Shown: positions 29,635 to 38,938 of the stretch, piece after piece
Numbering within the stretch: the first letter of the stretch is position 1
Layout of the letters: the number at the start of each line of letters is the position of its first letter
Source: Alkalicoccobacillus plakortidis
GTDB lineage: Bacteria > Bacillota > Bacilli > Bacillales > Bacillaceae_D
Direction of reading: 5' to 3'
Length of the DNA stretch: 64,000 bases
NCBI RefSeq assembly: GCF_023703085.1
Contig: NZ_JAMQJY010000001.1
Coordinates: 496,001-560,000 of the forward strand
Position numbers and translations under genes: made by a program
The notes under the pieces: generated by a model
What the model was told of the DNA's origin: nothing
Database searches by the model: none
What the model saw: the letters and a program-made list of their open reading frames with translations, nothing else

Positions 29635-30048
29635 TTATTCCCCTTCCACATGTATAATCTTTTCTCCACCATCGTCATCATAAATCGTTAGTGTGAAACT
29701 TTTCATCTTCTCAAGTAATTCTTCAGGAAAGTCTTCTGCAAATGTAACACCATATGTTTGCTCACTTCCAGAGTCAATACTAACAGGTATGAACTCTTTC
29801 ATGGCGTCTTGGCTAAGATCAAAGTCCCTTCCCTGATACGCTTGGACATCCGGGTCTGAAAAGATCACCTCAAACGAGATTTCAGTTGAAGACCTACCTT
29901 GATTTTCAAGAACCAAGTTAAAGTTTTTCACAGGTTCACTCATTGTATAACTCCTGATAAACTCGATATTTTGTGCGTTAGAATTGCAACCTATTAATAG
30001 GATAGATAACAGTATGGTTGAAAATAAAAGAGCTACTAAGCTTCTCAT
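29635..30048 (-). CDS. Small lipoprotein, unknown
   Basis: 137 residues from the ATG at 30048 (TTGGAGGT upstream). Lipobox SILLIGC gives a lipidated N-terminus. The rest looks like one Ig-like beta domain (NFNLVLENQGRSSTEISFEV), a common binding or structural module. No named family. Confidence 0.65.
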   Translation of the reverse strand: MRSLVALLFSTILLSILLIGCNSNAQNIEFIRSYTMSEPVKNFNLVLENQGRSSTEISFEVIFSDPDVQAYQGRDFDLSQDAMKEFIPVSIDSGSEQTYGVTFAEDFPEELLEKMKSFTLTIYDDDGGEKIIHVEGE

Positions 30049-30211
30049 TATAACCTCCAAAATATTCCTTATACCTAAATTAGTATTAATGATATGTTCG
30101 CAAAATGTTCATAATCATTTTTGTCTAATTATGTCGAATGAGTATGACTATAGTCCAGTTCCATTTATAATGTGTAATTGAAATACATTAGAAAATTAAG
30201 GGGATTGAATA

Positions 30212-30883
30212 TTGAATAAAAAATATCTTTTACTATCACTTGGTCTAGTTAGTGTAATGGCGCTTGCCGCTTGTGGCACTGAGGACAATGCTCCAGAAAC
30301 TTCAAACGCCGAAGAAACATCACAAGAATCTAAAGAGACTGTGGATACTACACAAGCAAACGTAACTGAAGATGATGATGCAGACGATGAAGTATCAGTA
30401 GATAATGATTGGGAACACCAAATTGGTGATACAAATGATGATGGCACGATTAAACTTTTGATGAGAAATGATACAACAGATGTGCTTGAAACCGGAACCA
30501 TGTCCCTCAACCTTCCACAAGTAACGGTAAGCGAAATTATGGAATGGTCTGCTGATTTGGCTGAATACTACGATTTTGAGCCCACAGGTGTCATTCAAAT
30601 TGATATGGAGGTTTCAAATTCATCAGATGACACCATAAACTATTATATGGATCAAGCAACCATCACAACAAACACCGGAGAGCAACTAGAACCTGACTTA
30701 CTTTCAAGTGATCATATTGGTGGCGAGTTTATTGGAGCCGTGAACAAAAGCGGATCCGTTCGATACTTGCTAAAAGATTCTAACCCTAACGACGTTGAAT
30801 GGGTACGCATTATAATTGACGGCCCATATGACGAAAACTTGGATGCAGTTGGAGAAGACATTGACGTTCAAATTGATTTTTAA
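30212..30883 (+). CDS. Acidic lipoprotein, possible DUF4352-like domain
   Basis: 223 residues from a TTG start after AAGGGG. Lipobox ALAAC (Cys21) is followed by a Ser/Glu/Asp-rich spacer (about 22-70) and a beta-sandwich domain (IQIDMEVSNSSDDTINYY) that resembles the DUF4352/telomeric-repeat-binding-factor-2-like domains of Bacillus lipoproteins. The strong acidity of the spacer fits an alkaliphile or halotolerant envelope. Confidence 0.65.
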   Translation: MNKKYLLLSLGLVSVMALAACGTEDNAPETSNAEETSQESKETVDTTQANVTEDDDADDEVSVDNDWEHQIGDTNDDGTIKLLMRNDTTDVLETGTMSLNLPQVTVSEIMEWSADLAEYYDFEPTGVIQIDMEVSNSSDDTINYYMDQATITTNTGEQLEPDLLSSDHIGGEFIGAVNKSGSVRYLLKDSNPNDVEWVRIIIDGPYDENLDAVGEDIDVQIDF

Positions 30884-30884
30884 T

Positions 30885-30912
30885 TTAGAGCCTTCATTGG
30901 CTCTTTTTCTAT
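30885..30912. terminator. Terminator between the acidic lipoprotein and the M3 peptidase
   Basis: AGAGCC and GGCTCT pair around TTCATT and are followed by T5. Confidence 0.75.
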
Positions 30913-30917
30913 TAATC

Positions 30918-32669
30918 TTATGTCTTATATTTTTTATACGATTCTATATCTATTTTCAATTGAGCTAAGGAATTTTGCCAAAAGGTTGGTTGTGTTAGAT
31001 CTATATGAAAGTGTTTTTTGATTAGAAGCTCAAGTGGAATTGTTCCGGTATCACTTAGAAACGATTGAAACTTCAAAGGGAATCTTTCATCTGTTTTTGC
31101 CATTTCTAGAAGTCCAGTGCTTAACAAAAAGCCAAATGTATATGGATAATTATAAAAAGGAGTGCTTGCTTGATAGAATTGGACATATTTCATCCACATA
31201 AAAGGTTCATACTCCCTTAACGCATAACTATAAGCCTTCTCTTGACTTACTAAAGATAGTTTTTCTATTTTCTCTAGATTAAGAGATCCTATTTTTCTAC
31301 ATTCATAAAAATCATTTTCAAATAAGAATGCTGCTCTGATAGACGTCAAATAGTTTAGACTACGCTTTAGTTTCGACTCCAGTATTGCTGTTTTTAGTGT
31401 AATGTCTTTAGTGTGATGAATGAGATGATTGATAAACAAAGTTTCAAAAAATATAGATGAAGTTTCAGCCATTGTCATTTCAAATGTTTCATCTGAAAAA
31501 AGTAGCGACGGCTTATTCTTCATTTGACGAAAATGCCAAGCATGACCTAATTCATGTGCAAGTCTTCTAGCACTATCGATACTATTATCATAACTTAATG
31601 AGATTCTTGATTCTCTCTTTGATATAAATGGTGCACAAAATCCCCCAGGAGATTTTGACTGTCGTTGTTCAGCATCCACCCACTTTTTTGATATGGCTTC
31701 CTTTACGAATTCCACCATATTGCTATCAATATTTTCAAGAGCATCACTCAGTAAGTCAACTGCTTCTTTAAATGTAATCTTGTATGTCACTTCCTCGGAA
31801 GAGCTGGTGTATTCATGCCATGAAAGACGTTGTTTATCTAATTCTTTCGCTCTAATAGTTAAATATGTAGTAAAATCCTCTCTGTAATTATCTACTGTTC
31901 CCCACATCATGTCTAATGCCTCTTTAGAAATACCATTTACCTTTAATGTTTCATCAAGGTAATCGATTGATTTCATTTTGTAGAGAGTAAGTCTTAAACC
32001 AACCATCTGATTATAGATTGAGGCAAATATGTTAGCTTGTAATGCCACACTTTCATTTAATTCCTTAAATATGTTTTCCTTTTCAGGTAATTCTGTATGA
32101 GACATAGCTAAACGACTAGCTTCAGCGAAAGATAATTCGGTATGCAAATGATTAAAATAAGCCTTTACCTTTATTTGATCTCGAAGCTGTATGTACATAT
32201 CTTCAAAACTACTTAATGTTTCTTTTGAAAAACTTGAAATTTCTCTTTCCGCATTGCTTTCATTTATCCCTCCTTTTACTAATTCGGATACAAAACGATT
32301 GTTAGTAATATGAGACCAGTTTTCATATTGTTCCTCACTTAAGTTTCTAAGAGACTTTCGTACATCTAATAGAATTTGACGAACTTTAGTCTTAACGGTT
32401 GAAATATTTGTATCTAATGAACGTAAACTGGAGGCTTCTACTTCTTCAGTCGTTAAACAATAATAAAAAGATTCTATTGATTCAATTTCTGTGATTATTT
32501 CTGATATGATCATCAATTCATGTGATCCAAGTATTTTTGAGTAGCTATCGAACTCAATGGCAACCAATCTTTCTAAAAGATCTTTTATATGTTTCTCTAA
32601 TCTATTGATGTCCAATCCATAGTAAAGGCTATCCAAATCCCAGCGTATTGGCACATTAATTGTATCCAA
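30918..32669 (-). CDS. M3 family oligoendopeptidase
   Basis: Zinc metallopeptidase of the thimet/PepF group, 583 residues, cytoplasmic. The zinc site is HELGHAWHF (HEXXH with both His and Glu), with the third ligand in AETSSIFFE about 25 residues later. It would cleave short oligopeptides. The lower G+C and slightly different codon use than neighbours is an impression only. It is followed on the same strand by nothing close. Confidence 0.9.
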   Translation of the reverse strand: MDTINVPIRWDLDSLYYGLDINRLEKHIKDLLERLVAIEFDSYSKILGSHELMIISEIITEIESIESFYYCLTTEEVEASSLRSLDTNISTVKTKVRQILLDVRKSLRNLSEEQYENWSHITNNRFVSELVKGGINESNAEREISSFSKETLSSFEDMYIQLRDQIKVKAYFNHLHTELSFAEASRLAMSHTELPEKENIFKELNESVALQANIFASIYNQMVGLRLTLYKMKSIDYLDETLKVNGISKEALDMMWGTVDNYREDFTTYLTIRAKELDKQRLSWHEYTSSSEEVTYKITFKEAVDLLSDALENIDSNMVEFVKEAISKKWVDAEQRQSKSPGGFCAPFISKRESRISLSYDNSIDSARRLAHELGHAWHFRQMKNKPSLLFSDETFEMTMAETSSIFFETLFINHLIHHTKDITLKTAILESKLKRSLNYLTSIRAAFLFENDFYECRKIGSLNLEKIEKLSLVSQEKAYSYALREYEPFMWMKYVQFYQASTPFYNYPYTFGFLLSTGLLEMAKTDERFPLKFQSFLSDTGTIPLELLIKKHFHIDLTQPTFWQNSLAQLKIDIESYKKYKT

Positions 32670-32708
32670 AGCCTTCCCCCTCCTTGACTTAGTTTAAACT
32701 AGTTTTCC

Positions 32709-32766
32709 TAGATAAATAAAAGTCTGTTCCTCCTAATCAAATTAACGGTTGGACTATGCTCAGTTC
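32709..32766 (-). pseudogene. Decayed 3' end of a second DUF4177 gene
   Basis: The stretch repeats the 3' part of the DUF4177 gene next to it: TTAGGAGGAACAGAC is shared, and on the minus strand both begin GAACTG and contain CATAGT and CAACCG/CCCCGCAA. Indels and a stop (TTAATTTGA) break it. It is probably the residue of a tandem duplication. Confidence 0.5.
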
Positions 32767-32773
32767 GAAACAA

Positions 32774-32950
32774 TCATCGCTTGAATACTGCTAGATTAGA
32801 GTCTGTTCCTCCTAATGTTGCTTGCGGGGTTAGACTATGCAGTTCCCAGCCTTCCTTTGCTTGTTCATTTAATACATCCTGAATGCTTGCTAGCTGCTTC
32901 TTAGTAATAACGTTAGTAAGTAAAAGAGTTTTGTATTCCAATAAGTTCAC
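32774..32950 (-). CDS. DUF4177 family protein
   Basis: Small soluble protein with the DUF4177 pattern: LLEYKTLLLT at the N-terminus and LNEQAKEGWELHSLTP in the middle. GTG at 32950 is chosen because AGGA lies 6 nt before it; TTG at 32941 and ATG at 32965 are alternatives. Function of the family unknown. It follows two tiny membrane-protein ORFs on the same strand. Confidence 0.75.
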   Translation of the reverse strand: MNLLEYKTLLLTNVITKKQLASIQDVLNEQAKEGWELHSLTPQATLGGTDSNLAVFKR

Positions 32951-32966
32951 ACTCCATCCTATCATT

Positions 32967-33164
32967 TTATGGGGCAAAATCAGTAACACCAGTCATTAAT
33001 AAAACAATCCATACAATATATAATAGTGGAAATGATAACGAAAGTAGTAACGATAAAATAGGGACCAATCTCTTTTTTGTTTTGACTATAGAAAATATGG
33101 ACAGCATTACTCCAATGAATGTAAAGGCAAACATAGAATAGTCACCAGACATATATCCAATCAT
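32967..33164 (-). CDS. Small two-helix membrane protein
   Basis: 65 residues, two hydrophobic segments (about 9-27 and 36-58) with a KTKKR turn. Its ATG overlaps the stop of the 32-residue ORF upstream (ATGA), which supports translation of both. Not recognised. Confidence 0.55.
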   Translation of the reverse strand: MIGYMSGDYSMFAFTFIGVMLSIFSIVKTKKRLVPILSLLLSLSFPLLYIVWIVLLMTGVTDFAP

Positions 33165-33259
33165 AACAATTCAAAAAATGTAAAAGTGAAAACGAAACAC
33201 AAGATACTCATTGCTAAAGCTGTATAGACTAAGAGATTTTCTCTTTTTTTAGTATTCAT
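33161..33259 (-). CDS. 32-residue single-helix peptide, coupled to the next gene
   Basis: ATG at 33259 directly follows AAGGAGGAAGG, one of the best ribosome sites in the region. The peptide is MNTKKRENLL then one hydrophobic helix, and the stop overlaps the next start (ATGA). It could be a separate leader-like membrane peptide, or together with the 65-residue ORF the remains of one split gene. Confidence 0.5.
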   Translation of the reverse strand: MNTKKRENLLVYTALAMSILCFVFTFTFFELL

Positions 33260-33625
33260 CCTTCCTCCTTCCTTATTATGGGATTGTCATTAGTCTAACA
33301 TATATGTTCATATTTTTTAAACACGCATAAAACTTAAATCATCTCCAATATATTGTTATGGATTTCTAAATGATTTCTAAATTATTTATATAATTGAACC
33401 AACTTACCTAATTTAACTGTATGATTACGATCGATACAGGTTTTATGCCCGGTAACCCTGAATCTTCAAATTTGGATGACTCCAGTATATATTTTAGTAT
33501 TAACTGCATTGACATTAATGACCATAATAAAAACAAAAAACAAAGGTTGAGATTAACCTTTGTTTTTTCTTGTTTAATTTGACGTTGCTAGTCATTCGTT
33601 CAACTATATTTTTAGTGCGTAATTA
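33260..33625. other. Intergenic region, no convincing gene
   Basis: It holds the promoter side of the small-protein cluster and the terminator at 33531-33572. A 53-codon plus-strand ORF from 33421 runs through that terminator and was not accepted. Confidence 0.4.
33531..33572 (-). terminator. Terminator of the MFS gene at 33.6-34.9 kb
   Basis: AACAAAGGTT and AACCTTTGTT form a 10-bp stem around GAGATT, with A and T runs on both strands. Confidence 0.85.
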
Positions 33626-34863
33626 TTACTTCACAGTTTTATGGAAAGTCGTGCGTAATAATGCGATCAAAATGACAGCTGATAACACGATGTTAATGAC
33701 AAATAATACACGTATATTTAAAAACTCTGCCCATAAGCCTCCAACGATAATTCCTAGTGGCATCGTCATTTGTGCGAGTGTTGCTACAGATCCTGAAACA
33801 CGTCCCAACATATGATTAGGCGTATTCTCTTGGCGAACAGCAAGATATATCACATTTGAAACGCTTGTTGAGAAAGTAAACAATGCCATAGCAATGGCAA
33901 TCATCCACCAAGAGGTAGCAAAAGCAAGAATGCTAAATGCAATCACATCAAAAATGTTTGTATATGTATAGATTTTCCCTCTAGGAAAAAGTGTTGTTAG
34001 CTTTTTAACAATAAGCGCTCCAATAAGACCGCCCGCGGAACCAATGCTTATATAAAAACCCACTTGTGCTTCTGTTGCTTGGAGCTCATCCAAAGCAAAA
34101 AAGTGTAAAACACCCATCATCAAACTAAAGCCAAAGTTCTGAAAAAAGATTACATACGTTGTAACTCTGAGAAGCGGATTATTAAAGAGTTCATGGAACC
34201 CTTCTTTGGCCTCTTTCCAAAATGAGCCATTCTCGCTATTTTCTAGTCCCTCTACTTTTAGCGACGGCAGCAAAATCGCGCATAAAAGGGCTAGTGTGAT
34301 AAAAACAAGCTGTACAGCCGTAGTTCAGCAAAACTAAAAGCAGCCAGTGTTAAACCAGCAAACATAGGTCCGATAAGACGCACCATGTTTGTAACGATAC
34401 CAAGTCTTGCATTAGCCTCTGTTAACTGGTCTTTTTGCACAGTTTGTGGCAATGCAGCATGGGTTGCACTAGTATGTATGAGACCGGAAGTAGCAAAGAA
34501 AAAACCAACAAAATATAAGCTCCAAAGCTGTACGCTTTCAGAAAATAGTAGAACGGTTAAAATTGCGATTGTTATCCATTGCAGCGCCGCAGCAGAAACG
34601 AGCAATTTTTTACGATTGATTCGATCTACAAAAATACCTGCAGCAATTCCTAAAAGACCACTTACTAAAAACTCCATTAAGCGCATGGTACTTATTAGAA
34701 AGGCACTTTGTGTTAATTCATACATTAATAAAGGCATCATCACAATGTACATGTAAAGACCTAAATTGCTAGTTGTATCACTACCTAATAAAAATAAAAA
34801 AGGTCGATTCCTCCATAGTGAACGCGCTGGATCTTTTGAAAACGTAGGTTTCGGATTCTCCAA
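33626..34863 (-). pseudogene. MFS transporter, macrolide-efflux/enterobactin-exporter-like (frameshifted)
   Basis: MFS_3-type exporter, about 412 residues when joined. Start is TTG at 34863, 6 nt after TAGGAGG. N-terminal half: RNRPFLFLLGSDTTSNLG and GIAAGIFVDRINRKKLL; C-terminal half: QLTEANARLG-type and GRVSGSVATLAQMTMPLG motifs. One G is missing at about 34326 (CCAGC read as CAGC): FSFAGTTAVQLVFITL becomes FSFAELRLYSL. Substrate unknown. Confidence 0.85.
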
Positions 34864-34994
34864 ACAGACTCCTCCTATAATATAAAAATCAGAAAATATT
34901 TGAACCAATTAAAACTTTCAAATAATCATGCTTTCGTATCTTACCATACTTTTATTGAATAATTTGGAATTATCATATTTTTTTATTTGGATTT

Positions 34995-35270
34995 TTGAGA
35001 CCGTTTTTTACATGCAAGACCTCCTCTCCACACGTGAGAGACCGTTTTCTACATGCAAGATCCGCTTTCCACATGCAAGACCTCCTCTCTACACGCGAGA
35101 GCTCGTTTTCTACATGCAAGATCCTCTTTCCACATGCAAGGCCTCCTCTCTACACGCGAGGGCTCGTTTTCTACATGTAAGATCCTCTTTCCACACGCAA
35201 GGCCTTTTCTCTACACGCAAGAACCCTCTTTCTACATGCGAGATCCACTTTTCACACACACCGCCTCTTC
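34995..35270. repeat. TACATGCAAGA-word tandem array
   Basis: About thirteen head-to-tail units of 20-23 nt with consensus near TCCTCTTTCTACATGCAAGA, alternating ACATGCAAGA, ACACGCGAGA and ACATGCAAGG endings. Three successive units make a higher-order period of about 61-62 nt, seen three times between about 35040 and 35220. There are no unique spacers. It lies between divergent genes, upstream of the permease. ORFs here in several frames only reflect the missing stop words. Confidence 0.75.
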
Positions 35271-35385
35271 GCAACATCACTTCTTCAGGCAACTCTTTTA
35301 TTCATATTAGCCGATCCCTCCTTGTCACCCCCATCCCCTCTCCAACATAGGCTATTGTACTAAGTTCACGGAGGAGAGGTTCATC

Positions 35386-36814
35386 ATGGTTGAGCTGACG
35401 CTGGCGCATTGGGTGTATTTGGCGGGTACGGTTTTGATTATATTAACGATGCTGGTTCGGCAGAATGTGTTGGTTCCGTCGCTGTTGATGACGTTTTTGG
35501 TGGGTTGGCTGTATATGGGCTCTTTTGCGGAGGGGCTACAGACGATTTTTAATGCGAGTTTGGTGGCGGCTGCGGAGTTGTTTAATATCTTCTTGATTAT
35601 TACGGTGATGACGGCCCTTTTGCATGCGCTTAAGTCACTTCAGGCGGATGAGCGGATGGTGCGTCCGTTTGGTTATGTGATGAAGACGGGGCATTCGTCG
35701 TTTTGGGTATTGGCCTTTATTACGTATGGGATTTCGTTATTTTTCTGGCCGACGCCTGCCATTCCTCTAGTTGGAGCTATCTTGATTCCGGTTGCAATCA
35801 AGGCAGGACTACCTCCGATGGCAACTGGAGTAGCGATCGCCATTGCAGGTCAAGGTATGGCATTGTCGTCTGATTATATGATCAAAATTGCTCCAATGCT
35901 AAGTGCAACGGCGGTTGGAGTTGAGGTTTCGTCCGTTGCTGATAAGGCGTTGGTGCTGTCCCTTATCACGGGCATTACGGCATTGGTGTTGGCTTACTTT
36001 CGTTTACGGAAAACGATTCAAAAGCCTTCGATTCAGCATTTGCAGCGATGGAACAAAGTGAATGGGACGGAGAAAGTTTATGCTTCACGCATTCAAACCA
36101 AAAAAGAAGCGAAGGTTGGTCTCTTTTTTGCGATTGCCGTTCCTCTCGCTTTTTTAGCGATTGTTGTGTACATGGTTTATGCCACATTTACAGAAGGCGC
36201 GTCTCTTGAGGGTGGAGCTGGTGCTGCTTTAATAGGTGGCGTAGCGGTGTTACTGATGATTTCAGCGAGTGCGGTATATAATTGGAGGCAGTCTTTAAAT
36301 CAGGTTAGTGATCATTTAATTGAAGGCTTTACGTTTGCGTTTCGTGCGATGGGTCCTGTGATCCCGATTGCTGGGTTTTTCTTTTTAGGAAGTGGCGAGA
36401 TTTCGGCGAAGATTTTTGCCTTAGAGCAAGGTGTGCAGGCACCATCGTTTCTATTTGAATTGGTTGAAGCTTGGGCAGCATTACATTCCGGAAAATCCGT
36501 TTTTTGTTGGATTTGGTTTGTTGATAGTTGGTATGGTAACAGGTCTTGATGGTTCTGGATTCTCTGGTTTACCTTTAGTTGGCGCCTTATCAGGAGCTTT
36601 GGCACCAACTGTTGGTGTTGATGCCGCCACTTTAGCTGCCATCGGTCAAATGGGCGCGGTATGGGTTGGTGGTGGCACGCTCATTGCATGGTCGTCGATT
36701 GTCGCAGTAGCCGGTTTTGCAAAAGTATCAGTCATTGAGCTTGTCCGGCAATGTTTTATCCCTGTTATAACAGGTTTGATACTTTCAACTATTGTGGCGA
36801 TCCTTTTGTTTTAG
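35386..36814 (+). pseudogene. Ion-transporter superfamily permease (frameshifted)
   Basis: Polytopic membrane protein, about 475 residues joined, 11-12 hydrophobic segments, reminiscent of GntP/DcuC/ArsB-type organic-anion or ion permeases by layout. The exact family was not recognised. ATG at 35386 follows GGAGGAGAGG. One extra T at 36471-36472 breaks it: GAAGCTTGGGCAG should be GAAGCTGGGCAG, giving VEAGQHYIPENPFF and then LDGSGFSGLPLVGAL. The first 350 nt are unusually rich in G and T on the coding strand. The 3' end overlaps the convergent phosphoesterase gene by 26 nt. Confidence 0.75.
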
Positions 36815-37667
36815 ATAATGTGACAACTGTGATTTCAGGGCGATTAAATAGTCTCACTGGAATAACGCTGTTTCCTAGTCCACGATTAACAATCATGGTT
36901 GTTTCATTGCTAGTATAGGTGCCTGATGTGTAGTTAGGAAAGAACCCTTGGCCAGGTGCGATCACACCACCAAGTAAAGGAAAACGAAACTGTCCTCCGT
37001 GCGCATGTCCGGTGAACACAACGTCAATTGGCTTGGCCGCATAGACCTCCAACCATTCTGGACGATGTGATAATAACATGGTAAAAGCCTCATCATCGGG
37101 AATGTCTTCAAAGGCCGTTTCGATTGATGCTTCAAGCGCTTGATCTTCAGCCATTCCTTCTGAAAAATTTGGATCGGATACACCTAATAAATTTATAGCT
37201 GCACCATTGGATTCAATTGTGACTGCTGCATTATGTAAGACAGTAGCTCCAGCGTCTATTAATTGTGGTTCTAACTGATCATAGTTTCCAGAGTGCCACT
37301 CGTGATTTCCGGTAACATAGTATACCGGGGCAATGGTTGATAGCTTTTCAATTAGTGTTATAGCTTGTTTTTCCTGATATCTTCTGCTATCAATAATATC
37401 ACCTGTAAAAACGATGATCTCTGGTTCTGCATCTTCTACTTTATCCACTAGTTTTTGTTGCTCTTGTCCAAAGCTCTTATTATGTAAATCAGATAACTGA
37501 ACCATTTTATACCCTTCAAATTCATCAGGAATGCTGTCGCTCTCAAACGTGAGGTTAGTCACTTCAAGTGCATTATTTTGATAATAGAAAAATCCGGCTA
37601 ATAAAAGAATTACTGCGAAAAATAGGACGATGATTCTGCCTCGATATTGGTATATTTTTGTGATCAT
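36789..37667 (-). CDS. Metallophosphoesterase, YkuE-like
   Basis: Membrane-anchored calcineurin-like phosphoesterase, about 292 residues from ATG at 37667. One transmembrane segment (about 12-30) is followed by the dimetal motifs LSDLHN, FTGDIID, GNHEWH, LLSHRP and FTGHAHGGQ. Such YkuE-type enzymes act outside the membrane, possibly on lipid A-like or phospholipid headgroups; the substrate here is unknown. Confidence 0.9.
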   Translation of the reverse strand: MITKIYQYRGRIIVLFFAVILLLAGFFYYQNNALEVTNLTFESDSIPDEFEGYKMVQLSDLHNKSFGQEQQKLVDKVEDAEPEIIVFTGDIIDSRRYQEKQAITLIEKLSTIAPVYYVTGNHEWHSGNYDQLEPQLIDAGATVLHNAAVTIESNGAAINLLGVSDPNFSEGMAEDQALEASIETAFEDIPDDEAFTMLLSHRPEWLEVYAAKPIDVVFTGHAHGGQFRFPLLGGVIAPGQGFFPNYTSGTYTSNETTMIVNRGLGNSVIPVRLFNRPEITVVTLSKTKGSPQ

Positions 37668-37732
37668 AACAACTGTTCCTTCCACATGTCTTTCTTAAAT
37701 TGTATGGTATTTAACAGACACAGTAAACAAAT

Positions 37733-37775
37733 AAAATGCCTCCTACTCCGCATATGCGAAATAGGAGGCATTCAC
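37733..37775 (-). terminator. Terminator of the 42-residue charged protein gene
   Basis: AATGCCTCCTA and TAGGAGGCATT form an 11-bp stem around a palindromic loop containing GCATATGC, followed on the minus strand by TTTTATTTG. Confidence 0.85.
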
Positions 37776-37904
37776 TTATTCTTTATCTTTTTTATCTTTA
37801 TTCTCTTTCTCTTGATCAACCGTTCCATCCTCAAGGCTTTTGTCAAAAAGATCCTTTGTTTCTTCTTCACCTGATTTGTTTTGGTCTTTCTCTTTTTCGC
37901 TCAT
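37776..37904 (-). CDS. 42-residue highly charged small protein
   Basis: Starts MSEKEKDQNKSGEEETKD and ends in a Lys/Asp tract (NKDKKDKE). It has almost no hydrophobic residues, so it is probably disordered. ATG at 37904 follows GAAAGGAAGTG and a strong terminator closes it. Similar hydrophilic mini-proteins are common in Bacillaceae; function unknown. Confidence 0.7.
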   Translation of the reverse strand: MSEKEKDQNKSGEEETKDLFDKSLEDGTVDQEKENKDKKDKE

Positions 37905-37959
37905 GATTACACTTCCTTTCTCTCTATAATCTACTATACCCATCTGAGAAAAAAGTTAA

Positions 37960-38745
37960 TCATTCACTTTCGGCCAAAAACTCATGAACCAAATCAATTG
38001 GAACGGCAAGTCCTACTGAATCTTCTTCACTTCGAAAACCAGGAATGGATTTGGCATACACAACACCAACTACCTCACCCGCTTCAGATAAAACAGGGCT
38101 GCCACTATGTCCTTGAAAGATACTTGCATCAATACGCACCGCATCGTAATGCTGTTGATTGTCAATGATCTCACCGCTGATTGCAATTTGATTATGGGTG
38201 AGTGGATTCCCGATAATATAAACAGATTGCTCACCATCAGTTCCTGCGCCGCTTAAAGGCAAAGCAGGATGATCACCTTCAGAGTCTATTCTAATCTTAG
38301 CAAGGTCCACTTCCGCGTCTTCATGAACAATCTCCGCTTGGTATCGCTCGCCATTTGCCGTTGTGACAATTAATGGACCATGTCCCTCTGCTACATGATG
38401 ATTGGTTAAAATCAGGCCATCTTGATCATAAAAAAATCCTGTACCTCTTGATTGATCACGCTGGATGGTCACAACACTTTCTTTATACCCTTCAATTTCT
38501 GGCTGGCTTGATAGCTGTTCAGACTGATTCATGAGGTCCCTTCCATCCTGACTAAAGTGCTGTAGCAAAAAAGCTCCGGCATTGCCAATCAAGATGAGCG
38601 AAATGATAACAGCCCCAAACTTAACCCACCATTTTGGTTTTTTACGTTGTGCGTCTGGTTCTGTTAAAAAATCCTCGGGTTCAGGCTCTCCCTCCATGAT
38701 TTCGTCCTCGCGTCGGTCATCTGTTTCTTTATCATGGTCCATCAT
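37960..38745 (-). CDS. Membrane-anchored trypsin-like serine protease (HtrA-like, no PDZ)
   Basis: 261 residues: acidic cytoplasmic N-terminus (1-38), one transmembrane segment (about 41-62), and an external S1C protease domain. The triad is visible: His117 in LTNHHV, Asp147 in VDLAKI, Ser214 in GHSGSP. The PDZ domain of true HtrA is missing. ATG follows GAGGTGAG. Likely an envelope quality-control protease; substrates unknown. Confidence 0.88.
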   Translation of the reverse strand: MMDHDKETDDRREDEIMEGEPEPEDFLTEPDAQRKKPKWWVKFGAVIISLILIGNAGAFLLQHFSQDGRDLMNQSEQLSSQPEIEGYKESVVTIQRDQSRGTGFFYDQDGLILTNHHVAEGHGPLIVTTANGERYQAEIVHEDAEVDLAKIRIDSEGDHPALPLSGAGTDGEQSVYIIGNPLTHNQIAISGEIIDNQQHYDAVRIDASIFQGHSGSPVLSEAGEVVGVVYAKSIPGFRSEEDSVGLAVPIDLVHEFLAESE

Positions 38746-38765
38746 AAGTTCTCACCTCATGCTAA

Positions 38766-38796
38766 AAGAGGCCTGATCGTAATCAGGCCTCCTCTT
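38766..38796 (-). terminator. Terminator of the ytvA-yycC unit, overlapping the yycC stop
   Basis: AGGCCTGAT-TACG-ATCAGGCCT on the minus strand, followed by CTTTTAG. The yycC stop codon is inside the stem. Confidence 0.8.
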
Positions 38797-38938
38797 CCTT
38801 TTCACTCTCTTTTTTAGAGAGGTTTGTTAGTTCTGCTAACAGAATGTGCTGTGGCATATGAACCAGGTGTTCGATTGGTACATTTAAATGCTCCGCCAGC
38901 TTTTGTGCCGTTTCAGGTGATAATTGTAGTGGTCTCAT
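38783..38938 (-). CDS. yycC: YycC-like small protein
   Basis: 51 residues starting MRPLQLSPETAQKLAEHLNV and containing LVHMPQHILLAEL, which I recognise as the YycC pattern. A helical cytoplasmic protein of unknown function. Its ATG overlaps the stop of the LOV photoreceptor gene (ATGA), so it is translationally coupled to it. Confidence 0.8.
   Translation of the reverse strand: MRPLQLSPETAQKLAEHLNVPIEHLVHMPQHILLAELTNLSKKESEKEEEA

Noticed and set aside
33421..33581. 53-codon plus-strand ORF
   Set aside because: It runs through a bidirectional terminator and has no ribosome binding site.
34995..35270. CRISPR array
   Set aside because: Units are head-to-tail and degenerate, with no constant repeat and no unique spacers; no cas genes nearby.
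34928..35350. Long overlapping ORFs in several frames
   Set aside because: They come from the repetitive word array, which lacks stop words in all frames; the peptides are repeats of the same few residues.
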